From Wenzhouxiangellaceae bacterium (GTDB lineage: Bacteria; Pseudomonadota; Gammaproteobacteria; Xanthomonadales; Wenzhouxiangellaceae), in assembly GCA_028289455.1 (NCBI GenBank), contig JANQPN010000025.1, positions 103,102 to 167,101 on the forward strand: a DNA stretch of 64,000 nucleotides, given 5' to 3'. Made by a program: the position numbers and the translations under genes. This document shows, in pieces, positions 38,597-47,511 of this stretch. The notes beneath the pieces were generated by a model. That model was not told the origin of the DNA and made no database searches. It worked only from the letters and a program-made list of their open reading frames with translations. Positions within the stretch are counted from its first letter, which is position 1, and every line of letters starts with the position of its first letter.

Positions 38597-39161
38597 GTTG
38601 CAACGACCGATAAAGCCACAGGCGTGCTGCCGCCCACTCCCGCTTAACCGTTCGAGGTGATATCGACAGCAGTTCGGCAATCTCATCAACTTTAAGCCCA
38701 CCAAAAAAACGCATGGTGACGATTTCCGCCTGACGCGGATCGAGTGCTTCCAGCTCGGTCAGAGCATCATCCAACAGGTCAAGCTCAACCGTGTGTTTGC
38801 CGGTTTGGTCCTGCCCGGATCCTTCAACATAGGTCAGCAAAGTCTGCCCCCGACCGCGCCTGGCGGCATGGCGCCGCCGGAACCGCTCCACCAGCACACG
38901 CCGCATGGTGCGGGCCGCCAGAGAGAAGAAATGGTTGCGGCTTTGCCAATCCACCGCGTGTGCATCGATCAAACGAACATAGGCTTCGGCCACCAGTTCG
39001 GTTGCCTGAATGCTGGGCTTGTGATCACGCCGCAGCTGAGCGCGTGCCAGCCGGCGTAACTCATCATAAACCACCGGCACCAGATCATTCAGCGCCTGCT
39101 CATCACCCGTCTGCCAGCGATTCAGCAGCATGGTGGCCTGGGTGAGCTGCGGCATATTCAT
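38592..39161 (-). CDS. ECF-like RNA polymerase sigma factor (TIGR02999 type)
   Basis: 189 residues with sigma-2 (DELRRLARAQLRRDHKP, ATELVAEAYVRLID, NHFFSLAARTMRRVLVERFR) and sigma-4 (EALDPRQAEIVTMRFFGGL, DEIAELLSISPRTVKREW). The ATELVAEAYVRL and FFSLAARTMRR stretches are typical of the TIGR02999 branch. It starts directly after the kinase stop (TAAATG), so it is the last gene of a three-gene operon. In this group sigma activity is often tied to a Ser/Thr kinase gene; no anti-sigma factor is seen. Targets may include the adjacent secreted paralogues (inference). Confidence 0.92.
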   Translation of the reverse strand: MNMPQLTQATMLLNRWQTGDEQALNDLVPVVYDELRRLARAQLRRDHKPSIQATELVAEAYVRLIDAHAVDWQSRNHFFSLAARTMRRVLVERFRRRHAARRGRGQTLLTYVEGSGQDQTGKHTVELDLLDDALTELEALDPRQAEIVTMRFFGGLKVDEIAELLSISPRTVKREWAAARLWLYRSLQL

Positions 39162-41501
39162 TTATGGTGTGCACTCGGTTAACTCAAACTGCTCACAGAG
39201 TTCGATAAATTCACGCCGTTTAAATCCCCGGTCACGCAGTGTTTTTGCCCAATCTACCGCTTCATCGATTCGTCCAAGATGAATCAGCGAGACAAATACA
39301 TTATTCATAAACGGTATGCCTTGCCGGTCAGCTGCCAGCGGCCCGCTGATGGCCAGAGCAGCCTCAAATGCCTGTCTGGATTCGTCCTGTTGATCCAGTG
39401 CCTGCAAAATACGGCCTTTGGTGTTAAGCATCACTGCAAGATCATTCTGACTTTCCGCATTGCTGGGATCCCAGGCGGCAATTGCCCGTGCGTGCTGTTC
39501 ACCTTTATTGATGATGGCAAGTCCTTCCTCCGGGCGGCCCAGCAATAAATAAACCCGGCCGAGCACCATATGATCCAGCGAGTAGTTTTTGTAAAGCCAG
39601 TGATTTTCCGGGTCTGCCGCATACAATTGACCATCGATCTCCATAGCCCCCTGACAGGCCTCCAACAGTAATTCCCGCCGGTTGAAATCATGATAGGCGT
39701 CACAGCGTTTAAATTGGATATCACCCAAATCGGTTGCCAATTCAGGTTCTGCACGGACAGCCGGCTCAGCCAGGTCGGCTGCTGCTTCTAGCACTAACAC
39801 CGTTTCGGTTTCCGCACCGATGCGCATATGTGCATCGGCTTTGAGATACATCGAGCGCAACAGGATTTTCCAACGCTCAGCACCGGTTGGCTGTTCATCC
39901 GGACCTTCACCCGGCGCGAATCCGGCGGTCAACCGACGACCTAAATCGATGCTGATTTCAGCAGCCTCGATGGCTTCGGAAAAATGCCCCTGTGTCCTTT
40001 GTAAATCCGCCAGTTGCATATGCGCCAGACCGGTACGGTAACGTACCAGCAGGTCATCCGGCAGCGTTTTACTCAGCTCGGCAAAAGCTCTTGTCGCTTG
40101 TGTGGCAACCTGCAGCGATTGCTCTCTATCACCCTGAAAGTCGAGCACACCGGCAATTCTCAACAACGCCAGTGCCGGCTGCCCCCGGGTTGCCTGCATG
40201 CGCTGCATATCCAATTCGCCGTAATAAGCCAGTGCCTGTTCTGCCACCGACTCCATCAAATCCAAGCGGCCCACGGACTGTAACCCGGTGTTTAACTCGT
40301 CAAGCATAAAACCGACCAGGTCTTCAGCCTCGGAGCGCGCCACCTCCGCCCGCTCCCGTTCTTGAACAGCAATCTGCTGTTCATGACGAAGGTCAGAAGT
40401 GTATTTCCACCCGGCCAGTACAGCCACCAGCAGCAGCGCTGAAACGATGCCGGCCCGCAAACGTCTGCGTGGACGATCAATAATATGATCCAATGCATGG
40501 AGTGCAGCGCGTGCTGTCGGTCTTTTTAACGGGTTCGGCAGTAACAGCTGGCGCAGCAGCGAGGTTTCCTCTCTGGGAAGATTCGCAGGCAGATTGATAT
40601 CCCCCTGCCGGGCCTGCTCGATCAGCTCAATGCTGGAAGCCGAGGTGGAAAACAGCCGTTTTCCGGTTAACAGCTCACTCAGCAGCATGCCGAAACTCCA
40701 CAGATCGCTGGCCGTTGAAGAAGGCTCACTGCGGGCCTGTTCCGGCGCCATATAACCGGGGGTACCGGCCATTTGAGTCCGCGCCGGCTGTATATCGGTT
40801 ACGTCAGATTCATTATCAGCAACTTCTGCTTCCGGCCGGGCCAGCCCGAAATCCAGCACCTTGGCCTGAACTTCGCCGGTCAACATGACATTTTCGGGTT
40901 TCAGATCGCGATGCACGATGCCGCGTTCGTGTGCAGCAACCAGTGCCGAAGCGATCTGCCGGGCAATCGTAAGGGGGTCTTTTACACTTCCCTGATCCAA
41001 AGCTTCCCGCAGCGTTTTGCCTTCGATCAACTCCATCACCAGCACATCTTTGTCCCGGTCTTCAAAGAAATCATAGACCTGGCAGATATTCGGATGCTGC
41101 AGGCCCGACAACACCCTTGCCTCATTTAAAAATGCCGACCGGCGGTCGGCCGACATCCGCAGACCGGCTGTCATCACCTTGATGGCCACCGGACGCTCCA
41201 GCAGCTTATCAACACCGGAATAAACCTCGCCCATGCCGCCACGAGCCAGCAGCTGATCGATCTTGATACGGCCGATTTCACCTTCCAGCTCACTGCTGTC
41301 TGCGTCTGAAAATTCAGCTTCAACCGGACTTTGTGCCAGAAAGCTGTCGCCTATGTTCAGCTTGAGCAGCTCATCGACTTCCTGCCGGAGGGTCTCATCA
41401 CCTTCACAGGCGTTTTGTAGAAATGACTCATGCTGATCTGCAGGCAGTTCCATAGCCTGCATCACTATTTCCTTGATGCGCTGGTAGCGCTGGCGATTCA
41501 T
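39162..41501 (-). CDS. Transmembrane Ser/Thr protein kinase with C-terminal TPR-like region
   Basis: 779 residues. An N-terminal ~75-residue segment (RIKEIVMQAMELPADQHES, a usual kinase-associated leader), then a complete Hanks-type kinase domain: LLARGGMGEVY, VAIKVM, IVHRDLKPENVML, KVLDFGLARP and GTPGYMAPEQ. One membrane helix (AGIVSALLLVAVLAGW, ~350) leads to a ~400-residue extracytoplasmic region of TPR-like helices (LALLRIAGVLDFQGDREQS, YKNYSLDHMVLGRVYLLLG). All catalytic residues are present, so it should be active. It overlaps the upstream gene by four bases and abuts the sigma gene, implying that kinase signalling and sigma activity are linked. Confidence 0.93.
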   Translation of the reverse strand: MNRQRYQRIKEIVMQAMELPADQHESFLQNACEGDETLRQEVDELLKLNIGDSFLAQSPVEAEFSDADSSELEGEIGRIKIDQLLARGGMGEVYSGVDKLLERPVAIKVMTAGLRMSADRRSAFLNEARVLSGLQHPNICQVYDFFEDRDKDVLVMELIEGKTLREALDQGSVKDPLTIARQIASALVAAHERGIVHRDLKPENVMLTGEVQAKVLDFGLARPEAEVADNESDVTDIQPARTQMAGTPGYMAPEQARSEPSSTASDLWSFGMLLSELLTGKRLFSTSASSIELIEQARQGDINLPANLPREETSLLRQLLLPNPLKRPTARAALHALDHIIDRPRRRLRAGIVSALLLVAVLAGWKYTSDLRHEQQIAVQERERAEVARSEAEDLVGFMLDELNTGLQSVGRLDLMESVAEQALAYYGELDMQRMQATRGQPALALLRIAGVLDFQGDREQSLQVATQATRAFAELSKTLPDDLLVRYRTGLAHMQLADLQRTQGHFSEAIEAAEISIDLGRRLTAGFAPGEGPDEQPTGAERWKILLRSMYLKADAHMRIGAETETVLVLEAAADLAEPAVRAEPELATDLGDIQFKRCDAYHDFNRRELLLEACQGAMEIDGQLYAADPENHWLYKNYSLDHMVLGRVYLLLGRPEEGLAIINKGEQHARAIAAWDPSNAESQNDLAVMLNTKGRILQALDQQDESRQAFEAALAISGPLAADRQGIPFMNNVFVSLIHLGRIDEAVDWAKTLRDRGFKRREFIELCEQFELTECTP

Positions 41502-42241
41502 TGTGCCCGGGCTTCGCGCAGCATGGCCAGTACGCTCTGTGCTTCGGCCTTAAGTGGCAGCAGCAAGCCAAATTGCAGCATGGCCATATCGCGTGCCAGT
41601 TTGACTTCACTGGCCAGACGGGGGTTATCGGCGACCAGTTGCAGAAACTCCGTATCCGGCATGGGTTGAAATGGCGCAAGACTATATTCGCCGTAAATAT
41701 TCATCCGTTCCAGCAGCCGGTGCCGGATCAGCTCTTCTCCATCCAACAAATCACGATAATGCGAATAGTAACGGGTTAGCTCGCGTACCAGACGGCGGTC
41801 GCGAATAATACTCAAATTGCCTGTGGTGACCAGTTCCTGAAACGCATGTCCATTGCCATCAATCCGGCGAACATAAAGCATCACAAACGGCAGGCGATCA
41901 TATAAATTTTCCGCCAGAGGAGGTGGCTGTGGAAAGGAAATCGGCAATGGCGGTTGTGGCTCGCTGTCCTCAAGTTGTAAGGATTGCAGGATAAACGCCG
42001 CACCCGAACGTAATTGCGTAGCTGCCGCCAGCGTTTCGTCGATTTCAGCAATATCCGCTTCGATATCGACCGCCAGTTCGGTGAGGTAACGTTGCTCCAA
42101 CACCCGGTCTTTGCGGTCCTGATTCCACGAATCGGCCTGCAGAGCAAGAAAAATACCGAGCATCAACACCACCAGCTCGATAACCACCGATGCCCAGTTT
42201 TGCTGACCAAAGGCCTTGCTCAACCGCTGCACAATCATCAT
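41498..42241 (-). CDS. DUF6090-like membrane-anchored protein
   Basis: 247 residues with one N-terminal helix (VVIELVVLMLGIFLALQAD) followed by SWNQDRKDRVLEQRYLTELA, the start typical of DUF6090-type proteins, and a mainly helical extracytoplasmic domain with a Pro-rich stretch (SEPQPPLPISFPQPPPL). Function unknown. It is the first gene of the operon and overlaps the kinase start by four bases (ATGA). It may be a sensor or partner of the kinase. Confidence 0.65.
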   Translation of the reverse strand: MMIVQRLSKAFGQQNWASVVIELVVLMLGIFLALQADSWNQDRKDRVLEQRYLTELAVDIEADIAEIDETLAAATQLRSGAAFILQSLQLEDSEPQPPLPISFPQPPPLAENLYDRLPFVMLYVRRIDGNGHAFQELVTTGNLSIIRDRRLVRELTRYYSHYRDLLDGEELIRHRLLERMNIYGEYSLAPFQPMPDTEFLQLVADNPRLASEVKLARDMAMLQFGLLLPLKAEAQSVLAMLREARAQ

Positions 42242-42494
42242 CTAGCGGTTTTGAAAATTATTCCCGACAGATCCTTTTGCCAAAAATAAGGTTTTACGGA
42301 CAGACAGAGTTACTGCAATAAACAATGAAAGACTTCCCGATTAAGTGCTTGCTTGAATAAAGAATAAGTCAGCATTTCATGATTCATTTTACATCATGAT
42401 CATCTAAAGGCTGAGCTACACCATAATGGTGATATGTTTTGGGTTTTTCAGATTCGGAATTGACAGCGACGACTTCTGTCGTTTTACTGATGTA

Positions 42495-43166
42495 ATGACA
42501 TTGCCGCACACCAACTCTGTTAAGGCTAAAAAAGCCGTTGAGACCAAAAGGAAACTGCAAAAACGCAATCCTGAAGTCACCCGGCAAGCATTGATTGCCG
42601 CCGGTGAGCTTTTATTTGCCAAACACGGTTACAGCGATACCACGCTGGATATGCTGGCAAAGCAAAGCAGCGTCAATTCTGCATTGGTATCTTACTATTT
42701 CGGTTCAAAAGCCGGGTTATATGATGCCGTGTTTGAAACCATCGTGGCCGATGTTGTGGCCGCAATCTCCCAACAGGTTGATTCACAGGGTGATCCGGAA
42801 AGTCAGTTTCGCGCATATTTGCGCGCCATGGGCCGCGCTTTTTACTCGCGCCCGACTTTTCCTGCCATATTGATGAGTGAATACATCAATGGGTCTATGC
42901 AGCATAGACAAAAACCGTTTGACCAGTTACTGCAATTTTTCCGGATCACGGAAAGAATATATCGTTATGGCAACAACGCTGGAGCCTTCAAGGCTATGGA
43001 CATACACCAGTTACATTTGGCCATTGTGGGACCATTGGTGCATTTCGTGGTAACTGTGCGTTTTCGTAAAGAAACCTTCAACCGCCTGAATGACGAAATT
43101 CACGATCCCACGATTGATGAGTTTACTGATTCTCTCAGTAATCTGCTGTTGGGCGGCTTAACCTGA
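42495..43166 (+). CDS. TetR-family transcriptional regulator
   Basis: 223 residues. HTH domain near residues 25-75 with ALIAAGELLFAKHGYSDTTL, MLAKQSSVNSALVSYYFGSK; the C-terminal part fits the TetR ligand-binding fold (AYLRAMGRAFYSRPTF, LHLAIVGPLVHFVV). The basic start KAKKAVETKRKLQKRN may contact DNA. ATG 42495 is chosen; the frame stays open upstream but gives an atypical Phe/Cys-rich leader. A cupin gene follows after 94 bases, with a palindromic A/T operator over its promoter, a likely target. Confidence 0.88.
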   Translation: MTLPHTNSVKAKKAVETKRKLQKRNPEVTRQALIAAGELLFAKHGYSDTTLDMLAKQSSVNSALVSYYFGSKAGLYDAVFETIVADVVAAISQQVDSQGDPESQFRAYLRAMGRAFYSRPTFPAILMSEYINGSMQHRQKPFDQLLQFFRITERIYRYGNNAGAFKAMDIHQLHLAIVGPLVHFVVTVRFRKETFNRLNDEIHDPTIDEFTDSLSNLLLGGLT

Positions 43167-43199
43167 CTGATCTGATCAGCATTAAAGCATCAGTAACTC

Positions 43200-43233
43200 T
43201 TGACATTTAATTAATTAATCAGATAATTAATTA
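43200..43233 (+). promoter_or_regulatory. Promoter with overlapping TAATTAATTA repeats before the cupin gene
   Basis: TTGACA (43200-43205) and GATAAT (43222-43227), spacer 16. The self-complementary decamer TAATTAATTA occurs at 43208-43217 and 43224-43233, 16 bases apart, covering spacer and -10. A repressor bound here would block the promoter; the adjacent TetR protein is the nearest candidate. Confidence 0.6.
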
Positions 43234-43260
43234 TAACCAATGTGAGCATTACATAGGAGC

Positions 43261-44046
43261 ATGAAGCAGATGAAGTATTGGCCTCTTGTCAAAGTGACAG
43301 TCGCATGTCTGGTATTAACCGCCAATGCGGACGCGGCAAATGATTTAACCATTCTGGAAGAATTCGCAAAAGACTTTGCAAGCGACGCCTTCCTGCAACA
43401 ACCAATGGTTTTTGGTGTGAAGGTTGATGACAGCATTTACACAGTAAACGCAAAACCCGCCGATGATAGTGGGCCAGCCGTGGTTACCGTCACAGCGGCT
43501 GAGCCTGAGCTGCCCACATTTTATTTCAGCATAGAAAGCAGCATCTATCTAAAACAGCTGGATGAGGGGAAATTCAACTCTCTGACGCTGATGGCCAAGG
43601 CATTTTCCACTGATGAAACCCCAATGGACATTGAAGTTCAGGATGGTTTTCAGCCATCGGAAGATTTTCTTAGTCTTGTCATACCACTCAGCTTTCATTT
43701 CTGGAACAGGGGTACTCCGGAGGTTATCCATTTCGGCCGTGACAACACCCGTGTAACTCATGGTACCAATGTGGGTGTGTTTTATTATCAGCCGGGTTTT
43801 CGCAGTGGTTGGTTCGATATCCGTCCCGGTCAGCATGTCAATGAAAACCCTGACAGCCGCCTGAACCCGTTCCCATCCATGTTTATCATGATTGAAGGCG
43901 AAGTAAATGCGTTGATTGGTGAACAGGATATCTTATTCAAAGCCGGTGAAATGATGTTTGTACCCACTGATGTTTCACATCAGTTCATTAACCGCGGAGA
44001 GCAGCCGGCATTTGGTTTTTTATTCAGTTTTGGTGAAGGCGCATAA
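43261..44046 (+). CDS. Secreted cupin-domain protein
   Basis: 261 residues with a signal peptide (LVKVTVACLVLTANADA). The C-terminal ~90 residues are a cupin barrel: FIMIEGEVNALIGEQ, FKAGEMMFVPTDVSHQFINR (P..H..N of cupin motif 2); motif 1 has lost the usual His-x-His, so metal binding is uncertain. The N-terminal half is unassigned. AGGAGC precedes ATG 43261; ATG 43270 is an alternative with better spacing. Not a known enzyme. Confidence 0.75.
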   Translation: MKQMKYWPLVKVTVACLVLTANADAANDLTILEEFAKDFASDAFLQQPMVFGVKVDDSIYTVNAKPADDSGPAVVTVTAAEPELPTFYFSIESSIYLKQLDEGKFNSLTLMAKAFSTDETPMDIEVQDGFQPSEDFLSLVIPLSFHFWNRGTPEVIHFGRDNTRVTHGTNVGVFYYQPGFRSGWFDIRPGQHVNENPDSRLNPFPSMFIMIEGEVNALIGEQDILFKAGEMMFVPTDVSHQFINRGEQPAFGFLFSFGEGA

Positions 44047-44217
44047 CTACCAGATAAGCGTTTTCGGACTCGCAATTTAACCGTATCAAAGGGGGGCTTT
44101 CTTACAGCCTGGCAAACGGTTTTGCCAATGCATTACAAACAGAGTGCTGGCATGCTGAGCTCTGCTACATTCATGCCGTTCAGCCATGTTTCCAAATTAT
44201 CTAAATTCTTAATCATT

Positions 44218-45732
44218 ATGAGTCTGGCCATTGCATACAGCCGTGCTCAGGTAGGAATATCAGCACCTGAGGTTCGTGTTGAAGTTCATCTTGCAGGTGG
44301 GCTGCCACGAATGTCTATCGTTGGTTTACCGGAAGCAGCAGTTAAGGAAAGCAAGGACCGTGTGCATGCGGCGCTGCAAAACAGCGCCTTTCAAATGCCG
44401 GCACGCCGGATCACGGTCTCACTGGCGCCGGCTGATCTTCCCAAGGAAGGCAGCCGTTTTGACCTAGCCATTGCCATGGGTATTCTTGCTGCGTCCCGGC
44501 AGGTCAATGCCGAAGCATTGAGCCAATACGAATTGCTGGGTGAGCTGTCATTGAGTGGCGAGCTGCGCGCCAACGGCGGCGTACTCCCGGCGGCACTTGC
44601 AGCCAGAGACTCTGGCAGGCAATTGATCATTCCCCACCTGGATGCAGGCGAAGCGGCTCTGGTTAAAGATGCCGACAGTCTGGCCGCAGGCAGTCTGCTG
44701 GACGTCTGCAACCACTTGCAGCAGCACCAGTTGCTGCCCGACTGCCGTAAGCTGTCAGCATCCAGCGAAAAACCTGCTGATAATGAAGATTGTCTGGATA
44801 TGTCCGATGTACGTGGCCAGCACCTCGCCCGCCGAGCCCTGGAAGTGGCCGCGGCCGGTGGACATAATCTGTTAATGGTCGGTCCGCCGGGTACCGGCAA
44901 AACCATGCTGGCCAGCCGGCTGCCGGGTATCCTGCCGCCATTGAGCGATAATCAGGCATTGGAAGCAGCTGCAGTGGCTTCCATTTGCGGACAGCAATTG
45001 AATCCGGCCACCTGGAAACACAGGCCATTTCGTCAACCTCACCATACCTGCAGCGGTGTGGCGCTGGTAGGCGGCGGTTCACATCCGCGCCCGGGAGAAA
45101 TATCGCTGGCTCATCAGGGCGTGTTGTTCCTGGACGAGTTACCGGAGTTTGACCGGCGCGCGCTGGAAGTGCTGCGTGAGCCCCTGGAATCAGGAAAGAT
45201 TGTGATATCACGGGCAGCCCGCCAGGCTGAATTTCCGGCTAGGTTTCAGCTGATTGCAGCCATGAATCCCTGTCCATGCGGATATGCAGGTGATGCCAGC
45301 AATAATCGCTGCCAGTGCACCTTACAACAGATCAACCGTTATCGTTCCCGCGTATCCGGTCCGTTGCTGGATCGTATCGACATACAAATTGAAGTGCCAA
45401 GGCAATCACAACGCGTATTGCAGGATAGTTCCAAAATATCCGAATCCACTCAAACCATCCAACGCCGGGTAATAACTGCACAGCAGTTACAGCTGCAACG
45501 TACCGGATGCAGCAATGCCCTGCTGAGCAGCTCGCAGATACGCGATCATTGTCAGCTTGACAGGGAAAATCTCAATCTTTTGGAAGCAGCCTGTGAACGG
45601 CTGCAGCTTTCTGCCAGAGCATGGCAGAGGATTTTGAAAGTAGCGCGTTCCATTGCCGACCTGGATGCCAGTGAGCAAATACAGACCCCTCATTTGACTG
45701 AAGCAATAGGTTACAGGCGGTTAAATATTTGA
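44218..45732 (+). CDS. comM: ComM / YifB-family Mg-chelatase-like AAA+ ATPase
   Basis: 504 residues starting MSLAIAYSRAQVGISAPEV, which aligns with E. coli YifB; an extension to 44122 is open but not seen in relatives. N-terminal Lon-like domain (GLPRMSIVGLPEAAVKESKD), Walker A MVGPPGTGKTMLASRLPG, Walker B GVLFLDELPEF, NPCPCGYAGD with the C-x-C zinc-like cluster, Arg finger region ISRAARQAEFPARFQLIA, and the C-terminal domain (SARAWQRILKVARSIADL). ComM is a branch-migration helicase that widens heteroduplex during natural transformation. No other competence genes are near. A structured RNA candidate follows its stop. Confidence 0.95.
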   Translation: MSLAIAYSRAQVGISAPEVRVEVHLAGGLPRMSIVGLPEAAVKESKDRVHAALQNSAFQMPARRITVSLAPADLPKEGSRFDLAIAMGILAASRQVNAEALSQYELLGELSLSGELRANGGVLPAALAARDSGRQLIIPHLDAGEAALVKDADSLAAGSLLDVCNHLQQHQLLPDCRKLSASSEKPADNEDCLDMSDVRGQHLARRALEVAAAGGHNLLMVGPPGTGKTMLASRLPGILPPLSDNQALEAAAVASICGQQLNPATWKHRPFRQPHHTCSGVALVGGGSHPRPGEISLAHQGVLFLDELPEFDRRALEVLREPLESGKIVISRAARQAEFPARFQLIAAMNPCPCGYAGDASNNRCQCTLQQINRYRSRVSGPLLDRIDIQIEVPRQSQRVLQDSSKISESTQTIQRRVITAQQLQLQRTGCSNALLSSSQIRDHCQLDRENLNLLEAACERLQLSARAWQRILKVARSIADLDASEQIQTPHLTEAIGYRRLNI

Positions 45733-45804
45733 ATAATTGATGTTTCGCGGAATTTAATTTGCAAACCGTCCACGAAACTTTCACACCACCTTTGGCATCA
45801 TAGT

Positions 45805-45924
45805 GTTGTGTCTGGACCTGTTTCCCTCCCTAGACAGGTCCGTGACTAAAGGTTCGGTCAATCCCCCAATAGCCGAATCCTGACTTGACCCCGTGAGATT
45901 CCCTAACTCACGGGGTTTTTTTTT
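45805..45924 (+). ncRNA. Candidate small RNA with three C-rich hairpin loops
   Basis: Between comM and the next gene lies a ~120-base structured stretch. Stem 1: GGACCTGT (45814-45821) with ACAGGTCC (45834-45841), loop TTCCCTCCCTAG. Stem 2: GGTTCGGT (45851-45858) with GCCGAATC (45872-45879, two wobble pairs), loop CAATCCCCCAATA. Stem 3: the terminator CCCCGTGAG/CTCACGGGG, loop ATTCCCTAA. All three loops expose C-rich runs able to pair with ribosome-binding sites. The size and layout recall the sX13 RNA of Xanthomonas. A -10-like CATAGT lies near 45800; the 5' end is a guess. Confidence 0.6.
45889..45924 (+). terminator. Strong rho-independent terminator
   Basis: Nine-bp stem CCCCGTGAG-ATTCCCTAA-CTCACGGGG followed by nine Ts. 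It ends the RNA candidate, and would also stop any read-through from comM. Confidence 0.93.
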
Positions 45925-45941
45925 GCGCCTGAAACTATACC

Positions 45942-46781
45942 TCAAGCAATCAGTTTATCGTACTCCGGCGGGGGCGGATCATCACCTGCATCAGCCTTGT
46001 TATGGTCAAATACATCCCGCCAGGCCAGATACTGCCCGCCGCAAACAAGTACCTGAAACAGCATCACAAACATACTGAAAATAAGCGTTTGCAGGATTAT
46101 GCCTACCGTCCCACCGATCAGTGATATCACAGAAATCAGCAACATCACGATTATTGATGCAGCCATTGCAACCACTATCTGCGCTACGAAGAATATCAGC
46201 ACGGCCCGCCAATTGAGCACACATACCCTGATACTTTCCACTATTGCCGACATCGGCCTGCAACCGTCAAAAGCCACTCTGGGGACGGCAAACAATAAAG
46301 CCAGGTTTGCCATCATCATGATCACTACCAGAACCATTGCCAGCCGCTGAACATCGTCTGCCGGTAACTGTTCAACTTGTGCTGTATTAATCTCAGCCAG
46401 CTCCAGCAGTTCAGGCAGCATTGATGATATGGCGATACTGACCAGAATCAGTGCAATGACCACCACTATTCCTGCCAGCTGCAACATCATCGAGCGCCGG
46501 GGACTGCTCAGCACAGCAAACAAATCTCCAACCTGCGGCTGCTCACGGCGATTTGCCTTGTCAAACGCATACATCACACCGGCCTGCAAACCAGGCATCA
46601 GCAGCAGCAACAATACAAACCCGATAACCGGGATGTCCCCAATTAATGTAACCCCCACCCATAACAGCGCCTGCCAGATAAAAACCGAGCGGTACTGCCC
46701 GATCAGATCGCCCGACTGCATTAACCACTGCCAGCCGCGCCGTGCAGGAAAAACCTTAATCCGTTGATTGGGATTTTGCAT
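45942..46781 (-). CDS. BPSS1780-family membrane protein
   Basis: 279 residues with about six membrane helices. The start MQNPNQRIKVFPARRGWQWL is the conserved opening of BPSS1780-type proteins (a short cytoplasmic motif with FPARRGWQW), followed by the helices typical of the family. The name is only a family label; function is unknown. The ATG at 46781 lies 26 bases inside the upstream gene; an extension to 46823 would add residues outside the family pattern. The acidic Pro-rich tail (DAGDDPPPPEYD) may be cytoplasmic. Last gene of a three-gene operon. Confidence 0.82.
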   Translation of the reverse strand: MQNPNQRIKVFPARRGWQWLMQSGDLIGQYRSVFIWQALLWVGVTLIGDIPVIGFVLLLLLMPGLQAGVMYAFDKANRREQPQVGDLFAVLSSPRRSMMLQLAGIVVVIALILVSIAISSMLPELLELAEINTAQVEQLPADDVQRLAMVLVVIMMMANLALLFAVPRVAFDGCRPMSAIVESIRVCVLNWRAVLIFFVAQIVVAMAASIIVMLLISVISLIGGTVGIILQTLIFSMFVMLFQVLVCGGQYLAWRDVFDHNKADAGDDPPPPEYDKLIA

Positions 46782-47511
46782 GCTGTGTTTGTCTCCAGGT
46801 TGCCAGGCGGCTGCCGATAGCATAAATACTCCAGATCAGTGCTATGGACAACAATAAGCCCGCGGCAAGTCCCAGAAAGTCCGACCAATGCCAGTCTTCC
46901 TGTAACTGGGAAATCAGCAGGAAAAAATCATCACTCCGCCAGCGTTCCAAAGGTAATGCAGGCTGCAGCCAGTGAACCGCACGACTGACCACGATGGAAG
47001 CTGCCTCGTACATGTCACCGAATATCGAAATAAACGGTGCAATCACCATCGCCAGGCTGAATCCCGCCAGTGCCCAGGTGGTCCAGCGTGACCAGTCACC
47101 CGACAGTGCCTTGTAATACATCCACATGCCAGGGAATACAGTCAATACGAAGGGCATTAATACCGTGACCAGATAGATGCCATCATTCCCAAACGTATTA
47201 AAGCCTGTCAGCTGTCCGGCATATTCCGAGCCAACCACAATCCAGTCAAACCAGCGACTGAGCATTGCTGCACCGTATTCAGGACTGATTTCGAGCCTGG
47301 TGACTTCACCCCCGCTCCAAATGCAGCCGAAAGCATGCAACAACTCGTGCACTGGTACATATATCCACCAACCGGCAACGGCGGCTATTGCCAGTGACAG
47401 AAGCCTTGGCCAGCTATGCTGTGTAATGGCCTGCTCCAGCAGCCGCTGATAATCATGCAGCGGCCGTGACCAAAATCCGGCTGAGTTACTGTTGGTATCA
47501 GCGCTGCTCAT
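46756..47511 (-). CDS. Membrane protein with HELLH motif, possible M50-like protease
   Basis: 251 residues with five or six membrane helices. A HExxH zinc-binding signature is embedded in the first helix (YVPVHELLHAFGCIWSGG), as in site-2/M50 or DUF3267-type metalloproteases. A second acidic ligand is not obvious; candidates are in the loops FGNDGIYL or FGDMYEAAS. Catalysis is therefore open. Its stop overlaps the BPSS1780 gene and its start overlaps the LOG gene stop by four bases, so the three are co-transcribed. Confidence 0.65.
   Translation of the reverse strand: MSSADTNSNSAGFWSRPLHDYQRLLEQAITQHSWPRLLSLAIAAVAGWWIYVPVHELLHAFGCIWSGGEVTRLEISPEYGAAMLSRWFDWIVVGSEYAGQLTGFNTFGNDGIYLVTVLMPFVLTVFPGMWMYYKALSGDWSRWTTWALAGFSLAMVIAPFISIFGDMYEAASIVVSRAVHWLQPALPLERWRSDDFFLLISQLQEDWHWSDFLGLAAGLLLSIALIWSIYAIGSRLATWRQTQHAKSQSTD

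Noticed and set aside
44663..45211. Minus-strand frame inside comM
   Set aside because: Pro/Arg-rich shadow of comM.
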